DNA of 64,000 nt from Bacillus sp. ISL-18 (GTDB taxonomy: Bacteria; Bacillota; Bacilli; Bacillales; Cytobacillaceae): the NCBI RefSeq assembly GCF_018613415.1, contig NZ_JAGGQG010000002.1, forward strand, positions 310,001-374,000. Reading direction: 5' to 3'. The notes beneath the pieces are model-generated. The model did not search any database, was not told the origin of the DNA, and saw only the letters and a list, made by a program, of their open reading frames with translations. The position numbers and the translations under genes were made by a program. Below, one piece after another: positions 9,618 through 17,527 of this stretch; within the stretch, counting starts at the first letter, position 1, and every line of letters starts with the position of its first letter.

Positions 9618-9654
9618 ATTCAAAAATAAACAAACATATATTATAATAAAAACA
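9618..9654 (+). promoter_or_regulatory. rhaEW promoter with block shared with lutABC
   Basis: The TATAAT at 9642-9647 is preceded at the same distance as in the lut promoter by ATTCAAAAATAAACAAACAT. The near-identity to 5477-5513 (34 of 37 bases) in non-coding DNA 4 kb away points to a shared regulator. The transcript leader runs about 45 bases to the AAACGGAGG site of rhaEW. Confidence 0.8.
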
Positions 9655-9696
9655 GAAGATAACAAACATAAAAACAAAACAAACGGAGGATTTCGG

Positions 9697-11766
9697 ATGG
9701 TACAGAATCTTTGGAATCAAGAAACAGCTTCACAGGTAACAAAAGGGGTAGAGGAATTAGTTTACCGTTCCAATTTAATTGGGTCTGATCGTGCGGTATG
9801 TAACTATGGCGGTGGTAACACTTCCATGAAGACAATTGAAAAGGACTTCCGCGGCCGTGATGTGGAAGTGATGTGGGTAAAAGGAAGCGGTTCCGATTTA
9901 GCAACAATGAAAGCTAGTAATTTTACTGGTCTTAATCTAGAAGACATTCGTCCATTATTCGAACGCGACGAAATGCCAGATGAAGAAATGGTTGCTTATC
10001 TTTCACATTGTATGATCGACAGCAAGCACCCAAGAGCATCAATTGAAACATTATTACATGCTTTCTTGCCTTTCAAACATGTAGACCATACACATCCAGA
10101 TGCAATCATCAGCCTTTGCTGTGCGGACAATGGCAAGCAATTAGCTGAAGAAATTTTTGGAAATCGTTTTGTTTGGGTTCCATATATCCGCCCAGGATTC
10201 ACTCTTTCAAAAATGATCGCGCAGGGAGTATTAAATAACCCTAATGCAGAACTAGTCTTAATGGAAAAACACGGTCTGGTAACATGGGGAGAAACTTCTG
10301 AAGAGGCTTATGCAAAAACGATTGAAATTATTAATGAAGCAGAAGCTTATATTAATGAAAGAATTGAAGAAGCATCTGCATTTGGCGGTCAAAAATATCA
10401 ATCTCTTACTGATGAAGAAGCAACTAGTATTCTAGCTAAAGTAATGCCAGTTATCCGCGGTGCAGTAAGTGATGAGAAGAAAATGCTTTTAACTTTCGAC
10501 CGTGGTGAGGATGTACTGCAATTTGTGAACAGCCACAACGCTCCAGAACTTTCACAAATTGGCGCTGCATGTCCAGACCATCTTGTTCATACAAAAATGA
10601 TTCCACTTTATGTGAACTGGGATCCACAATCCAAAGATGTGGAAGCTTTGGTTGCCAGCGTGAAAGAAGGAGTAGCTAGCTTTAAGCAATCTTACCAGGA
10701 ATATTTTGAGCAAAATAAAAACGAAGGCGACAAAATGTTTGAACCTGCACCACGTGTTATTTTAATTCCAGGTGTTGGTATGGTGAACACTTGTAAGGAC
10801 GTTAAAAATTCAAGAATCAGCGGCGCATTATACCATCGCGCGATCGCTGTTATGAAGGGCGCTACAACATTAGGAAACTTTGTTTCTCTAAGTGCAAACG
10901 AGTCTTACAATGTTGAATACTGGCCATTAGAATTATATAAATTATCCCTTGCTCCAGCTGAAGCAGAATTCTCTAGAAAAGTAGCATTCATTACTGGGGG
11001 AGCTGGCGGAATTGGAAGTGCAACAGCACGCCGTCTTGTATCAGAAGGAGCTGCCGTTGTACTAGCTGACTTAAACCTTGAAGGTGCTGAAAAAGTAGCG
11101 GCTGAAATTAATGAACAATTTGGTGGAGATCGTGCGCTTGCTGTAAAAATGGATGTTACAAGTGAAGAACAGGTTCAAGCTGCATTTGATCAAACTGCAT
11201 TAACATTTGGCGGTGTCGACATTATTGTTAACAATGCAGGTCTTGCTACATCAAGTCCATTTGAGGAAACAACACTTAAAGAGTGGAATTTAAACATGAA
11301 TGTGTTAGGAACAGGCTACTTCTTAGTTGCCCGCGAAGCATTCAAGCAAATGAAAGATCAAGCTATTGGCGGTAACATGGTATTTATCGGTTCTAAAAAC
11401 TCGGTTTACGCTGGTAAAAATGCGGCTGCATATAGCTCTGTTAAAGCGCTTGAAACTCACTTGGCAAGATGTATTGCAGCAGAAGGCGGCGAATATGGCA
11501 TTCGCGTTAACTCTGTCCTTCCAGATGCCGTTCTTCAAGGTTCAGCAATTTGGGGTTCAAGATGGCGTGAAGAGCGTGCCGCAGCATACGGCATTGAACC
11601 AGATCAATTAGAAGAGCACTATCGTAAACGTACTACGTTACTAGTAAACATTTATCCTAGTGATATTGCAGAATCGATTGCATTCTTTGCTTCATCAAAA
11701 TCAGATCGAACAACTGGCTGTATGCTGACAGTTGATGGCGGGGTTCCTGCTGCGTTTACAAGATAA
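9697..11766 (+). CDS. rhaEW: Bifunctional rhamnulose-1-phosphate aldolase / lactaldehyde dehydrogenase RhaEW
   Basis: A 689-residue fusion enzyme, the size of B. subtilis RhaEW (YuxG). Residues 1 to about 400 are a class II aldolase domain with the zinc site (CNYGGGNTSMK, HVDHTHPDA and a later EKHG). It would split L-rhamnulose-1-P into dihydroxyacetone phosphate and L-lactaldehyde. Residues 425-689 are a short-chain dehydrogenase (VAFITGGAGGIGSATARRL, NNAG, YSSVKA, final CMLTVDGG) that would oxidise lactaldehyde to lactate. An in-frame TTG at 9607 lies inside the promoter, so the ATG at 9697 with an ACGGAGGA site is the start. Unlike in B. subtilis, rhaR, rhaB, rhaM and rhaA do not follow; isomerase and kinase must be encoded elsewhere. 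Lactate would pass to the co-promoted LutABC. Confidence 0.95.
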   Translation: MVQNLWNQETASQVTKGVEELVYRSNLIGSDRAVCNYGGGNTSMKTIEKDFRGRDVEVMWVKGSGSDLATMKASNFTGLNLEDIRPLFERDEMPDEEMVAYLSHCMIDSKHPRASIETLLHAFLPFKHVDHTHPDAIISLCCADNGKQLAEEIFGNRFVWVPYIRPGFTLSKMIAQGVLNNPNAELVLMEKHGLVTWGETSEEAYAKTIEIINEAEAYINERIEEASAFGGQKYQSLTDEEATSILAKVMPVIRGAVSDEKKMLLTFDRGEDVLQFVNSHNAPELSQIGAACPDHLVHTKMIPLYVNWDPQSKDVEALVASVKEGVASFKQSYQEYFEQNKNEGDKMFEPAPRVILIPGVGMVNTCKDVKNSRISGALYHRAIAVMKGATTLGNFVSLSANESYNVEYWPLELYKLSLAPAEAEFSRKVAFITGGAGGIGSATARRLVSEGAAVVLADLNLEGAEKVAAEINEQFGGDRALAVKMDVTSEEQVQAAFDQTALTFGGVDIIVNNAGLATSSPFEETTLKEWNLNMNVLGTGYFLVAREAFKQMKDQAIGGNMVFIGSKNSVYAGKNAAAYSSVKALETHLARCIAAEGGEYGIRVNSVLPDAVLQGSAIWGSRWREERAAAYGIEPDQLEEHYRKRTTLLVNIYPSDIAESIAFFASSKSDRTTGCMLTVDGGVPAAFTR

Positions 11767-11776
11767 TAAGAGTAAA

Positions 11777-11804
11777 AAAAGTCTGTCATTGACAGGCTTT
11801 TTTT
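11777..11804 (+). terminator. rhaEW terminator
   Basis: AGTCTGTCA pairs with TGACAGGCT (one G-T pair) and is followed by seven T, 15 bases after the rhaEW stop codon. Confidence 0.85.
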
Positions 11805-11837
11805 ATGGCTTTGAAAAGCAAGGTATAAAGAGAACAG

Positions 11838-12003
11838 TCTAAAGGACAAATTTTTCCTATAGTGGCTGGATTTGTCCAATAGAATTGTTCTATTGGACAA
11901 AAATTCGGTAAAACCCAAGCAAACTGTCCAATAGAGAGCTTCTAAAGGACAGATTTGCTGTTTGTGATAGGGGATTTGTCCAATAGAGTTCAATCTATTG
12001 GAC
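11838..12003. repeat. Periodic inverted-repeat array of GTCCAATAGA / TCTATTGGAC
   Basis: GTCCAATAGA occurs at 11874, 11926 and 11978; its complement TCTATTGGAC at 11889 and 11994, and the variant TCTAAAGGAC at 11838 and 11941. Both strands repeat with a period of 51-53 bases. Two perfect 10-bp hairpins result (11874-11898 and 11978-12003). The array fills the space between the convergent rhaEW and lysR genes; its function is unknown. Confidence 0.85.
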
Positions 12004-12013
12004 ATTTTACCTA

Positions 12014-12931
12014 CTAGCATTTTTTAAAATTCATTGTTTTCGAATTACTTTCAGCCAACACATCCAAAAACATGGAGATGGACGGATTCAAATTGTTTTT
12101 CTTCCAAGCCATAACCAGTTCAAAATCATGCCCCTCCATGCCATCAATTTCGATAAACCGAAGCGATGGGCTTGATACCGCCTCAAAGCTTTTTGGCAGG
12201 ATAGAGATACCTATTTCAGATTCAACCAGTACTGGAACCGTATCAACAAATCGGGGTTGACTCACAATTCTTGGAGTCAGCCCATTTTGTTCACATAAAT
12301 GGACGATAAAATCATAGGAACCTATTGGTGAATCATGACGGTTATGGATAATGAATGGCTCTGTTTCCAGATCAACAAGCTTGATTGTTTTGCGACTAGC
12401 AAGAGGGTGATTTTCATTCATAACAATACAATATCGTTCTTTTGCTACCGTTCGAATCTCAATTTCTTCAATTCTATGTAGTCCAGTCGGCTGGGTAAGA
12501 GCAATGTCTATTTCTCCTTCTTCTAACGCTTCCTTTAACATTTTACTAGGAAAATGGTTTAAATGAAGTTCTACCTTTGGATAAAGCTCACGGAACCGCT
12601 TAATGACTCCTGGCAAAAAACTACGTACATGGACACTCAAAAAGCCAATCGACAGATTCCCAATCACACCTGCATCCGTTTGTTTAGCTTTTTCAATCGC
12701 CCCAGATGTTTTTTCTACAATCTCCATTGCCTCTTTTAAAAAGACAGCCCCTGCAGGTGTAAGCTGGACGGAGCGTTTATTTCGTATAAAAAGTTTAACA
12801 CCCACTTGTTCTTCCAAGTCGGCAATTTGATGGCTGATCGCAGATTGAGCGACATAGAGTTGATTGGCTGCTTTTGTAAAATTTAAATGCTCAGCTACAG
12901 TTATAAAATAGCGCAATTGTCGAATATCCAT
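12014..12931 (-). CDS. LysR-family regulator of the first quercetinase cassette
   Basis: A 305-residue LysR-type transcription factor. The N-terminal winged helix-turn-helix (MDIRQLRYFITVAEHLNFTKAANQL) is typical, and the rest is the ligand-binding domain (GVIGNLSIGFLS start). It is divergent from the quercetinase-like bicupin at 13169, the usual layout of a LysR activator with its target. It closely resembles the second LysR at 45631-46557, including a C-terminal WKKNNLNPSISMF / WNKNNLNPLISLF segment, and both sit beside the same pair of enzymes. The inducer is inferred to be a flavonoid or phenolic compound. The start follows GAGGATCCT. Confidence 0.88.
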   Translation of the reverse strand: MDIRQLRYFITVAEHLNFTKAANQLYVAQSAISHQIADLEEQVGVKLFIRNKRSVQLTPAGAVFLKEAMEIVEKTSGAIEKAKQTDAGVIGNLSIGFLSVHVRSFLPGVIKRFRELYPKVELHLNHFPSKMLKEALEEGEIDIALTQPTGLHRIEEIEIRTVAKERYCIVMNENHPLASRKTIKLVDLETEPFIIHNRHDSPIGSYDFIVHLCEQNGLTPRIVSQPRFVDTVPVLVESEIGISILPKSFEAVSSPSLRFIEIDGMEGHDFELVMAWKKNNLNPSISMFLDVLAESNSKTMNFKKC

Positions 12932-13120
12932 AGGATCCTCACTTGTTATTTAGTTATCATTATTTTATCATAAGAAGCAGAAAGTAGTCGAAATTGTGGG
13001 AGTATTCTATATTAAACAACCTTTAAAGATTACATACTCAAAAAACATTAATGCAAAAACGTGATTACAGAAATCGAATACCTATATTTCCAATTTTTCT
13101 TCATTCGTATTATGGTTAAT

Positions 13121-13136
13121 TTGGAAGCGCTTAATT
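13121..13136 (+). promoter_or_regulatory. Possible cre (CcpA) site
   Basis: TTGGAAGCGCTTAATT has the GGAAGCGCTT core of a catabolite-responsive element but misses the final CA of the consensus. It lies about 30 bases before the bicupin start, where CcpA would act as a block. Weak on its own. Confidence 0.35.
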
Positions 13137-13168
13137 TAAAATGGAATTTTAGATAAGGAGTGGGGATG

Positions 13169-14224
13169 ATGGTTCTAAATGTCGTTGGCAAATTACCTAC
13201 CGAGAAGAAACCATATTTTATTAAAAATGGCGAGGGAGAACGATATCTTTTCGGTACCCAAGTTGCCTCCCTGGTTGCTACAACTGAAAGCACCGGTGAT
13301 ATGATGGAGATCGTTCAATTATGGGGAGGAAAAGGTGATAGTTTCCCAGCACATGTTCATGAACAAGCTCACGAGGGCATCATTGTGCTCGACGGAAGAT
13401 TAGAAGTCGAATTGGATGGACAATTGTATTTATTAACGGCAGGGGACTATGTAAGTATTCCAGCAGGAACTGTTCATGCTTACCGGATGCAAAGTCATCG
13501 AACACGTTTTTATTCATTTACTGTGAATGGTCACGTTGCAAAAATATATTCGATTATTGGAGAGCCATTTTCTAAGTTTGAACGCCCTCCTGTTTCTACG
13601 AACCTCTTAAACTTTGATATTTTAAACCAACATCCCGCTGGCCTAGATATTAAATTCGTAACTAGTCATCCAACAGAAGGATTATCTCAAATGATTAGAG
13701 GCAATGCCATTCCGCAAGAAGTTCAACCTTATGTACTTGAATCAGGTGAAGGGGTCCATCTTCTTAGCGGCGATACGGTTCATACACTCCTAACGACTAA
13801 AGCAGCAACAGACAGCAAGTTTCTTGTACTTATTTCTGAAGGACCTAAAGGACAAGCTATTGGTGAACATGCGCATGAATTAACGAATGAGACCTTTATG
13901 TGTTTACAAGGAGAAATGACTCTCTGGGTGGATGGTGAAGAGTTGCATTTATCACCAGGTGATTTTGCCTATGTGCCGGCAAATACACCACATCGCTTCC
14001 GCTGTGACGCTCATTATACAAAGTTCTTTGGATTATTGACTCCAGGGGAATTTGAAGATTTCTTCCGCATTCTTGGAGATCCTTACGAACATTCAATCTT
14101 CCCAAGTGAACCTGCTCCATATCGATTTGACCGAGTGATTCAACGAATCAGTGAGCTTGATTTAAAATTATTAGGAAAGCCGCCAGGTGCTCCGCCAACT
14201 GAAGTTGAAGAGGTTCATGGATAA
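13169..14224 (+). CDS. Quercetin 2,3-dioxygenase-like bicupin (cassette 1)
   Basis: A 351-residue double-cupin protein of the Bacillus QdoI type, which opens the flavonol C ring with release of CO to give a depside ester. With this start, the metal ligands fall exactly at the positions of B. subtilis QdoI: His62, His64, Glu69 and His103 in the first cupin (AHVHEQAHEG) and His234, His236, Glu241 and His275 in the second (EHAHELTNE, NTPHRF). Alternative starts at 13160 (GTG) and 13166 are less well spaced from AAGGAG. It is more diverged than the second copy at 46759, with RCDAHYTKFFGLL replacing the usual RMDSHYTKM stretch, so the substrate may differ. The stop codon overlaps the start of the following hydrolase. 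Activity is inferred from family and ligands. Confidence 0.85.
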   Translation: MVLNVVGKLPTEKKPYFIKNGEGERYLFGTQVASLVATTESTGDMMEIVQLWGGKGDSFPAHVHEQAHEGIIVLDGRLEVELDGQLYLLTAGDYVSIPAGTVHAYRMQSHRTRFYSFTVNGHVAKIYSIIGEPFSKFERPPVSTNLLNFDILNQHPAGLDIKFVTSHPTEGLSQMIRGNAIPQEVQPYVLESGEGVHLLSGDTVHTLLTTKAATDSKFLVLISEGPKGQAIGEHAHELTNETFMCLQGEMTLWVDGEELHLSPGDFAYVPANTPHRFRCDAHYTKFFGLLTPGEFEDFFRILGDPYEHSIFPSEPAPYRFDRVIQRISELDLKLLGKPPGAPPTEVEEVHG

Positions 14225-15171
14225 TGAGTGAACGTTTTGAAGTAAAGGTGATACCAGATCTTGAATTTGCTGCTCCAAATGGGAAACCCTTACTATTGGA
14301 TCTTTATTTGCCTATTGGTACAGAAGGGCCTGTGCCTGTCATTGTCTGGCTACATGGCGGCGGCTGGCGAATTGGTGACCGAAAGCTTGGACCGGATTTC
14401 CGTGTAAGATTTGCAGAACGGGGTTTTGCCATGGCCAGCATTGAGTATCGATTAAGCAGTGAAGCAACGTTTCCTGCACAGATTCATGATGTAAAGGCGG
14501 CCATCCGCTGGCTTCGTTCGGCTGCAAAAGAATATGGGCTTGATAGTGGAAATATTGGTCTTTGGGGCTCTTCAGCAGGAGGACATCTGGCAGCGTTGGC
14601 CGGTACGACAGGTTTTGGTAGACTTGAAGGTTTAGAGTTGGGAAATCAAGAATTTTCGAGTGAGGTTCAAGCTGTTGTTGATGGGTATGGTCCGATTGAT
14701 TTCTTGCAGTTGGATGTGCATTCAGAGTTTACACCTTCTGATGATCCGGAATCCAATCGTTTAAATTCCGTTCAGCGACATACTGACCCGGATTCTCCAG
14801 AGTCAAAATTGCTTGGAGCACCCATTGAAATTGTTCCTCACCTTGTTCGTGAAGCAAATCCAATCACGTATATTGATAAGAAAGCACCGCCATTTCTTAT
14901 TTTGCATGGAATGAGTGACTTAGCCGTTCCTGTTAGCCAAAGTGAGCTGCTGTATAAAGCGTTAAGTGAACAGGGAAATGAGGCAACACTCTGTTTAATT
15001 GAAGAACTGGGACATGCATTTTTTAATAAAAATGATCTTGATGACCAGCCTCTCGAAGTTACCCTTCGCAAGGCTGGAAGAGGAGAACCTAAGCAGATAG
15101 AGACTGGCAGTAAGAGGATATTTGAGTTAGTAGAAACATTTTTTCGCAAACACCTTATTGAAAAAGGGTAA
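14224..15171 (+). CDS. Alpha/beta hydrolase, probable depside esterase (cassette 1)
   Basis: A 315-residue cytoplasmic carboxylesterase of the hormone-sensitive lipase/BD-FAE type. It has the HGGGW oxyanion motif, the GSSAGG nucleophile elbow near residue 119, a late Asp in ILHGMSDLAVP and the catalytic His in GHAFFN. Its ATG overlaps the bicupin stop by one base, so the two are translationally coupled. Quercetinases release a depside (a phenolic ester), and an esterase coupled to the dioxygenase would be the obvious next step, giving protocatechuate and trihydroxybenzoate; this is inference. A paralogue with the same GDRKLGPDF segment follows the second bicupin at 47826. A terminator follows. 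Confidence 0.85.
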   Translation: MSERFEVKVIPDLEFAAPNGKPLLLDLYLPIGTEGPVPVIVWLHGGGWRIGDRKLGPDFRVRFAERGFAMASIEYRLSSEATFPAQIHDVKAAIRWLRSAAKEYGLDSGNIGLWGSSAGGHLAALAGTTGFGRLEGLELGNQEFSSEVQAVVDGYGPIDFLQLDVHSEFTPSDDPESNRLNSVQRHTDPDSPESKLLGAPIEIVPHLVREANPITYIDKKAPPFLILHGMSDLAVPVSQSELLYKALSEQGNEATLCLIEELGHAFFNKNDLDDQPLEVTLRKAGRGEPKQIETGSKRIFELVETFFRKHLIEKG

Positions 15172-15182
15172 AAGTCGAATCG

Positions 15183-15211
15183 ATACTCCGTTTAGACGGG
15201 GTATTTTTTTT
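15183..15211 (+). terminator. Terminator of the bicupin-hydrolase operon
   Basis: ATACTCCGT pairs with ACGGGGTAT around a 3-4 base loop, followed by a run of eight T. Confidence 0.85.
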
Positions 15212-15613
15212 GTTTTACCAAGGAAATGGAAAATAATTTCAATTAATGTAGAATCGAGGCCAGGATTTGTAGAATAAATAAAATATTTGTAAAATTGCTT
15301 GTTTATTTCGTTGAATTCCGCATTTACTTTGTAGAATTCCTATGAAATTAACTAAATTCTGGCGCTATGAGGACGAGCAGAGTAGAAAATCATAAGGTTT
15401 TGTTCGCATGAAGGGATCGAGTAAGGAAATTATGTTCAATGTTCGTGATTTATAAATTATGAACAATCAACTATGGAAAAGAAAAGTACTAAATTATCGA
15501 AAATCATGATTACTCAAATGCAATATGTGTATTTCAAAAAATTTTTAATGTAGCTTATCATTAATTTAAGAGAAAAACACATTATTGTGTTTGAAAAACG
15601 AGGAGGAGATCCC
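15212..15613. other. Intergenic region before the ring-cleavage operon
   Basis: About 400 A+T-rich bases without a credible gene. It must hold the promoter of the FAH-dioxygenase-monooxygenase operon, but no clear -35/-10 pair stands out. TGTTC/GAACA elements occur at 15432-15466. A perfect inverted repeat, AAACACA-TTAT-TGTGTTT, at 15575-15592 lies just before the AGGAGG site of the first gene and could be an operator. Confidence 0.5.
15575..15592. promoter_or_regulatory. Palindrome AAACACA-TTAT-TGTGTTT, possible operator
   Basis: A perfect 7-bp inverted repeat with a 4-base centre, 8 bases before the ribosome site of the FAH-family gene. Position and symmetry fit a repressor site or a leader hairpin; there is no T run, so it is not a terminator. 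Confidence 0.4.
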
Positions 15614-16552
15614 ATGAAATTACTAACCTATTCCATAAATAATCAACCGTTACGACTCGGAATTCTAGTCGACGAAAATACCATTGTAGACCCGCAGCAA
15701 GCCTATATCGAGCTTTTAACTCAAAATGGTCAGCAAAGAGTAAATGAAATTGCAACCGCTTTATTACCAGCTGATCCAACAGAATTTATTGCAAACGGTG
15801 ACCTCGCCGTAAAGAATGCACAAGAAGCGATTGCCTTTGCCCTTGAGAATGCAGAACAGTCATCTGCTATTTTAAAAAAAGAAAATGTGCAAATTGGAGC
15901 ACCTGTCCTAAAGCCAAATAAAATTATCTGTGTAGGACTAAATTACAAGAATCATATTCTCGAAATGAAACGTGATCTTCCGGTTCACCCAGTGATTTTT
16001 GCCAAGTTTGCTACAGCAATAGCCGGTCCAAATGATAAATTTCCACTAAATTCAAATTTGACCAAAAAGCTAGATTATGAGGCAGAATTGGCGTTTGTCA
16101 TTGGAAAAGAAGGAAAAGACATTCCGTATGAAAATGCATTGGACTATGTGTTTGGTTACACTGTTGCTAACGATATTACAGCACGTGACATGCAAAAACG
16201 GACGATTCAATGGCTGCAAGGCAAGACATTGGATAAGAGTCTTCCACTCGGCCCTGTTTTAGTAACAAAGGATGAAATTCCAAATCCACACAGTCTCGAC
16301 ATTTCGTTAACCGTTAACGATGAATTAAGACAACAATCTAATACTGAGCAGCTTTTGTTCAATGTAAATCATCTAGTTGAATTTTTATCAGGCATCGTAA
16401 CGTTGGAGCCAGGGGACATTGTCCTTACCGGTACACCTGGTGGCGTCGGTGAAGCACAAAACAAGTTCTTACAGGATGGTGACATAGCAAAAGTTGAAAT
16501 TGCAGGGATTGGCGCAATCGAGACAACAATCGTGGAGGTGAATAAAGAATGA
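15614..16552 (+). CDS. Fumarylacetoacetate hydrolase (FAH) family enzyme
   Basis: A 312-residue enzyme of the FAH superfamily, which hydrolyses, decarboxylates or isomerises ring-fission products of aromatic pathways. The fold begins near residue 95 (ICVGLNYKNH) and the divalent metal site is seen in the LDYEAELAFVIGKEGKDI segment with a later NDITARDMQ. The C-terminus has the usual GDIVLTGTPGGVG loop. The AGGAGGAG site selects the ATG at 15614 over an in-frame GTG at 15587. Its stop overlaps the dioxygenase ATG by four bases, so it probably acts on the product of that enzyme. It begins an operon of four genes. Confidence 0.88.
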   Translation: MKLLTYSINNQPLRLGILVDENTIVDPQQAYIELLTQNGQQRVNEIATALLPADPTEFIANGDLAVKNAQEAIAFALENAEQSSAILKKENVQIGAPVLKPNKIICVGLNYKNHILEMKRDLPVHPVIFAKFATAIAGPNDKFPLNSNLTKKLDYEAELAFVIGKEGKDIPYENALDYVFGYTVANDITARDMQKRTIQWLQGKTLDKSLPLGPVLVTKDEIPNPHSLDISLTVNDELRQQSNTEQLLFNVNHLVEFLSGIVTLEPGDIVLTGTPGGVGEAQNKFLQDGDIAKVEIAGIGAIETTIVEVNKE

Positions 16553-17508
16553 CTATGAATCTTGAACCAATACGAGATGTAGCTCACTTGGCTCATATTG
16601 AACTATTAACTCCTAAACCAACCGAGAGTCTTGAATTTTTTTGCGATTTACTTGGAATGGAAGTAGTCCACCGTGAAGGGAAATCAGTCTTTCTCCGCGG
16701 CTGGGGGGATCAGCAGTTATACAGCTTGAAGCTGACGGAAGCAGCTCAGGCAGGTTTAGGTCATGTGGGGTTACGGACCTATTCGGAGCAGGCACTTGAG
16801 CGGCGTGTGATTGATTTGGAGAAAAGCGGACATGGAATAGGATGGACAGATGGAGATTACGGGCATGGCCGTTCCTACCAATTTAACGATGTAGATGGGC
16901 ACGTATTGGAAGTATTTTATGAAGCAGATAAATATGTGACACCGCAACATTTAAAACCGGGCTTAAAAAACCAACCTCAAAAATTTTCAGCAAGAGGCGC
17001 AAGTGTAACACAACTGGACCATATTAATTTGTTCAGCTCAGATGTTGATGCAGATAGCACATTCTTCCGAAATCAGCTTGGTTTCAGGCTGAGTGAACAA
17101 GCAATAACCGATGAAGGCAACCAAACGACGGCATGGCTCCACGTCACCAATAAATCCTATGACCTAGCTATTTCTCTCGATACATCAGGTGCCCAAGGAC
17201 GTTTTCATCATGCCGCATTTAAAGTGGAAAGTGCAGAAATGGTGCTCCGCGCCGCAGATGTATTTTTAGATAATGGGATATTCATTGAAGCACCGCCTAA
17301 TAAACATGTGGCCGGTCAAACGATGTTTGTTTACGTCTATGAGCCGGGAGGAAATCGGATTGAGGTGTGCTCAGGAGGTTTTCTCATCTATACACCAGAT
17401 TGGGAAACAGTTACCTGGACACCGGAGGAACGGAAAAAAGGGTTAGCGTGGGGAACACCGCTTCCATCTACATTTCACACATACGGAACACCAAACTTAG
17501 ACAAATAA
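16549..17508 (+). CDS. Type I extradiol (catechol 2,3-dioxygenase-like) dioxygenase
   Basis: A 319-residue, two-domain vicinal-oxygen-chelate dioxygenase that would cleave a catechol-type ring next to its hydroxyl groups. The C-terminal domain has the iron ligands: His158 (LDHINL), His220 or 221 (RFHHAAF) and Glu272 (NRIEVCSGG). The acid-base residues of the family are also present: His198 (AWLHVT), His253 and Tyr264 (VYVYEPGG). The length is close to XylE (307). It overlaps the FAH gene by four bases and is followed 19 bases later by the monooxygenase. The substrate is not known; a phenolic fragment of flavonol breakdown is inferred from the adjacent quercetinase cassette. Confidence 0.9.
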   Translation: MTMNLEPIRDVAHLAHIELLTPKPTESLEFFCDLLGMEVVHREGKSVFLRGWGDQQLYSLKLTEAAQAGLGHVGLRTYSEQALERRVIDLEKSGHGIGWTDGDYGHGRSYQFNDVDGHVLEVFYEADKYVTPQHLKPGLKNQPQKFSARGASVTQLDHINLFSSDVDADSTFFRNQLGFRLSEQAITDEGNQTTAWLHVTNKSYDLAISLDTSGAQGRFHHAAFKVESAEMVLRAADVFLDNGIFIEAPPNKHVAGQTMFVYVYEPGGNRIEVCSGGFLIYTPDWETVTWTPEERKKGLAWGTPLPSTFHTYGTPNLDK

Positions 17509-17527
17509 ACCAGAGGAGGTTGAGCAC

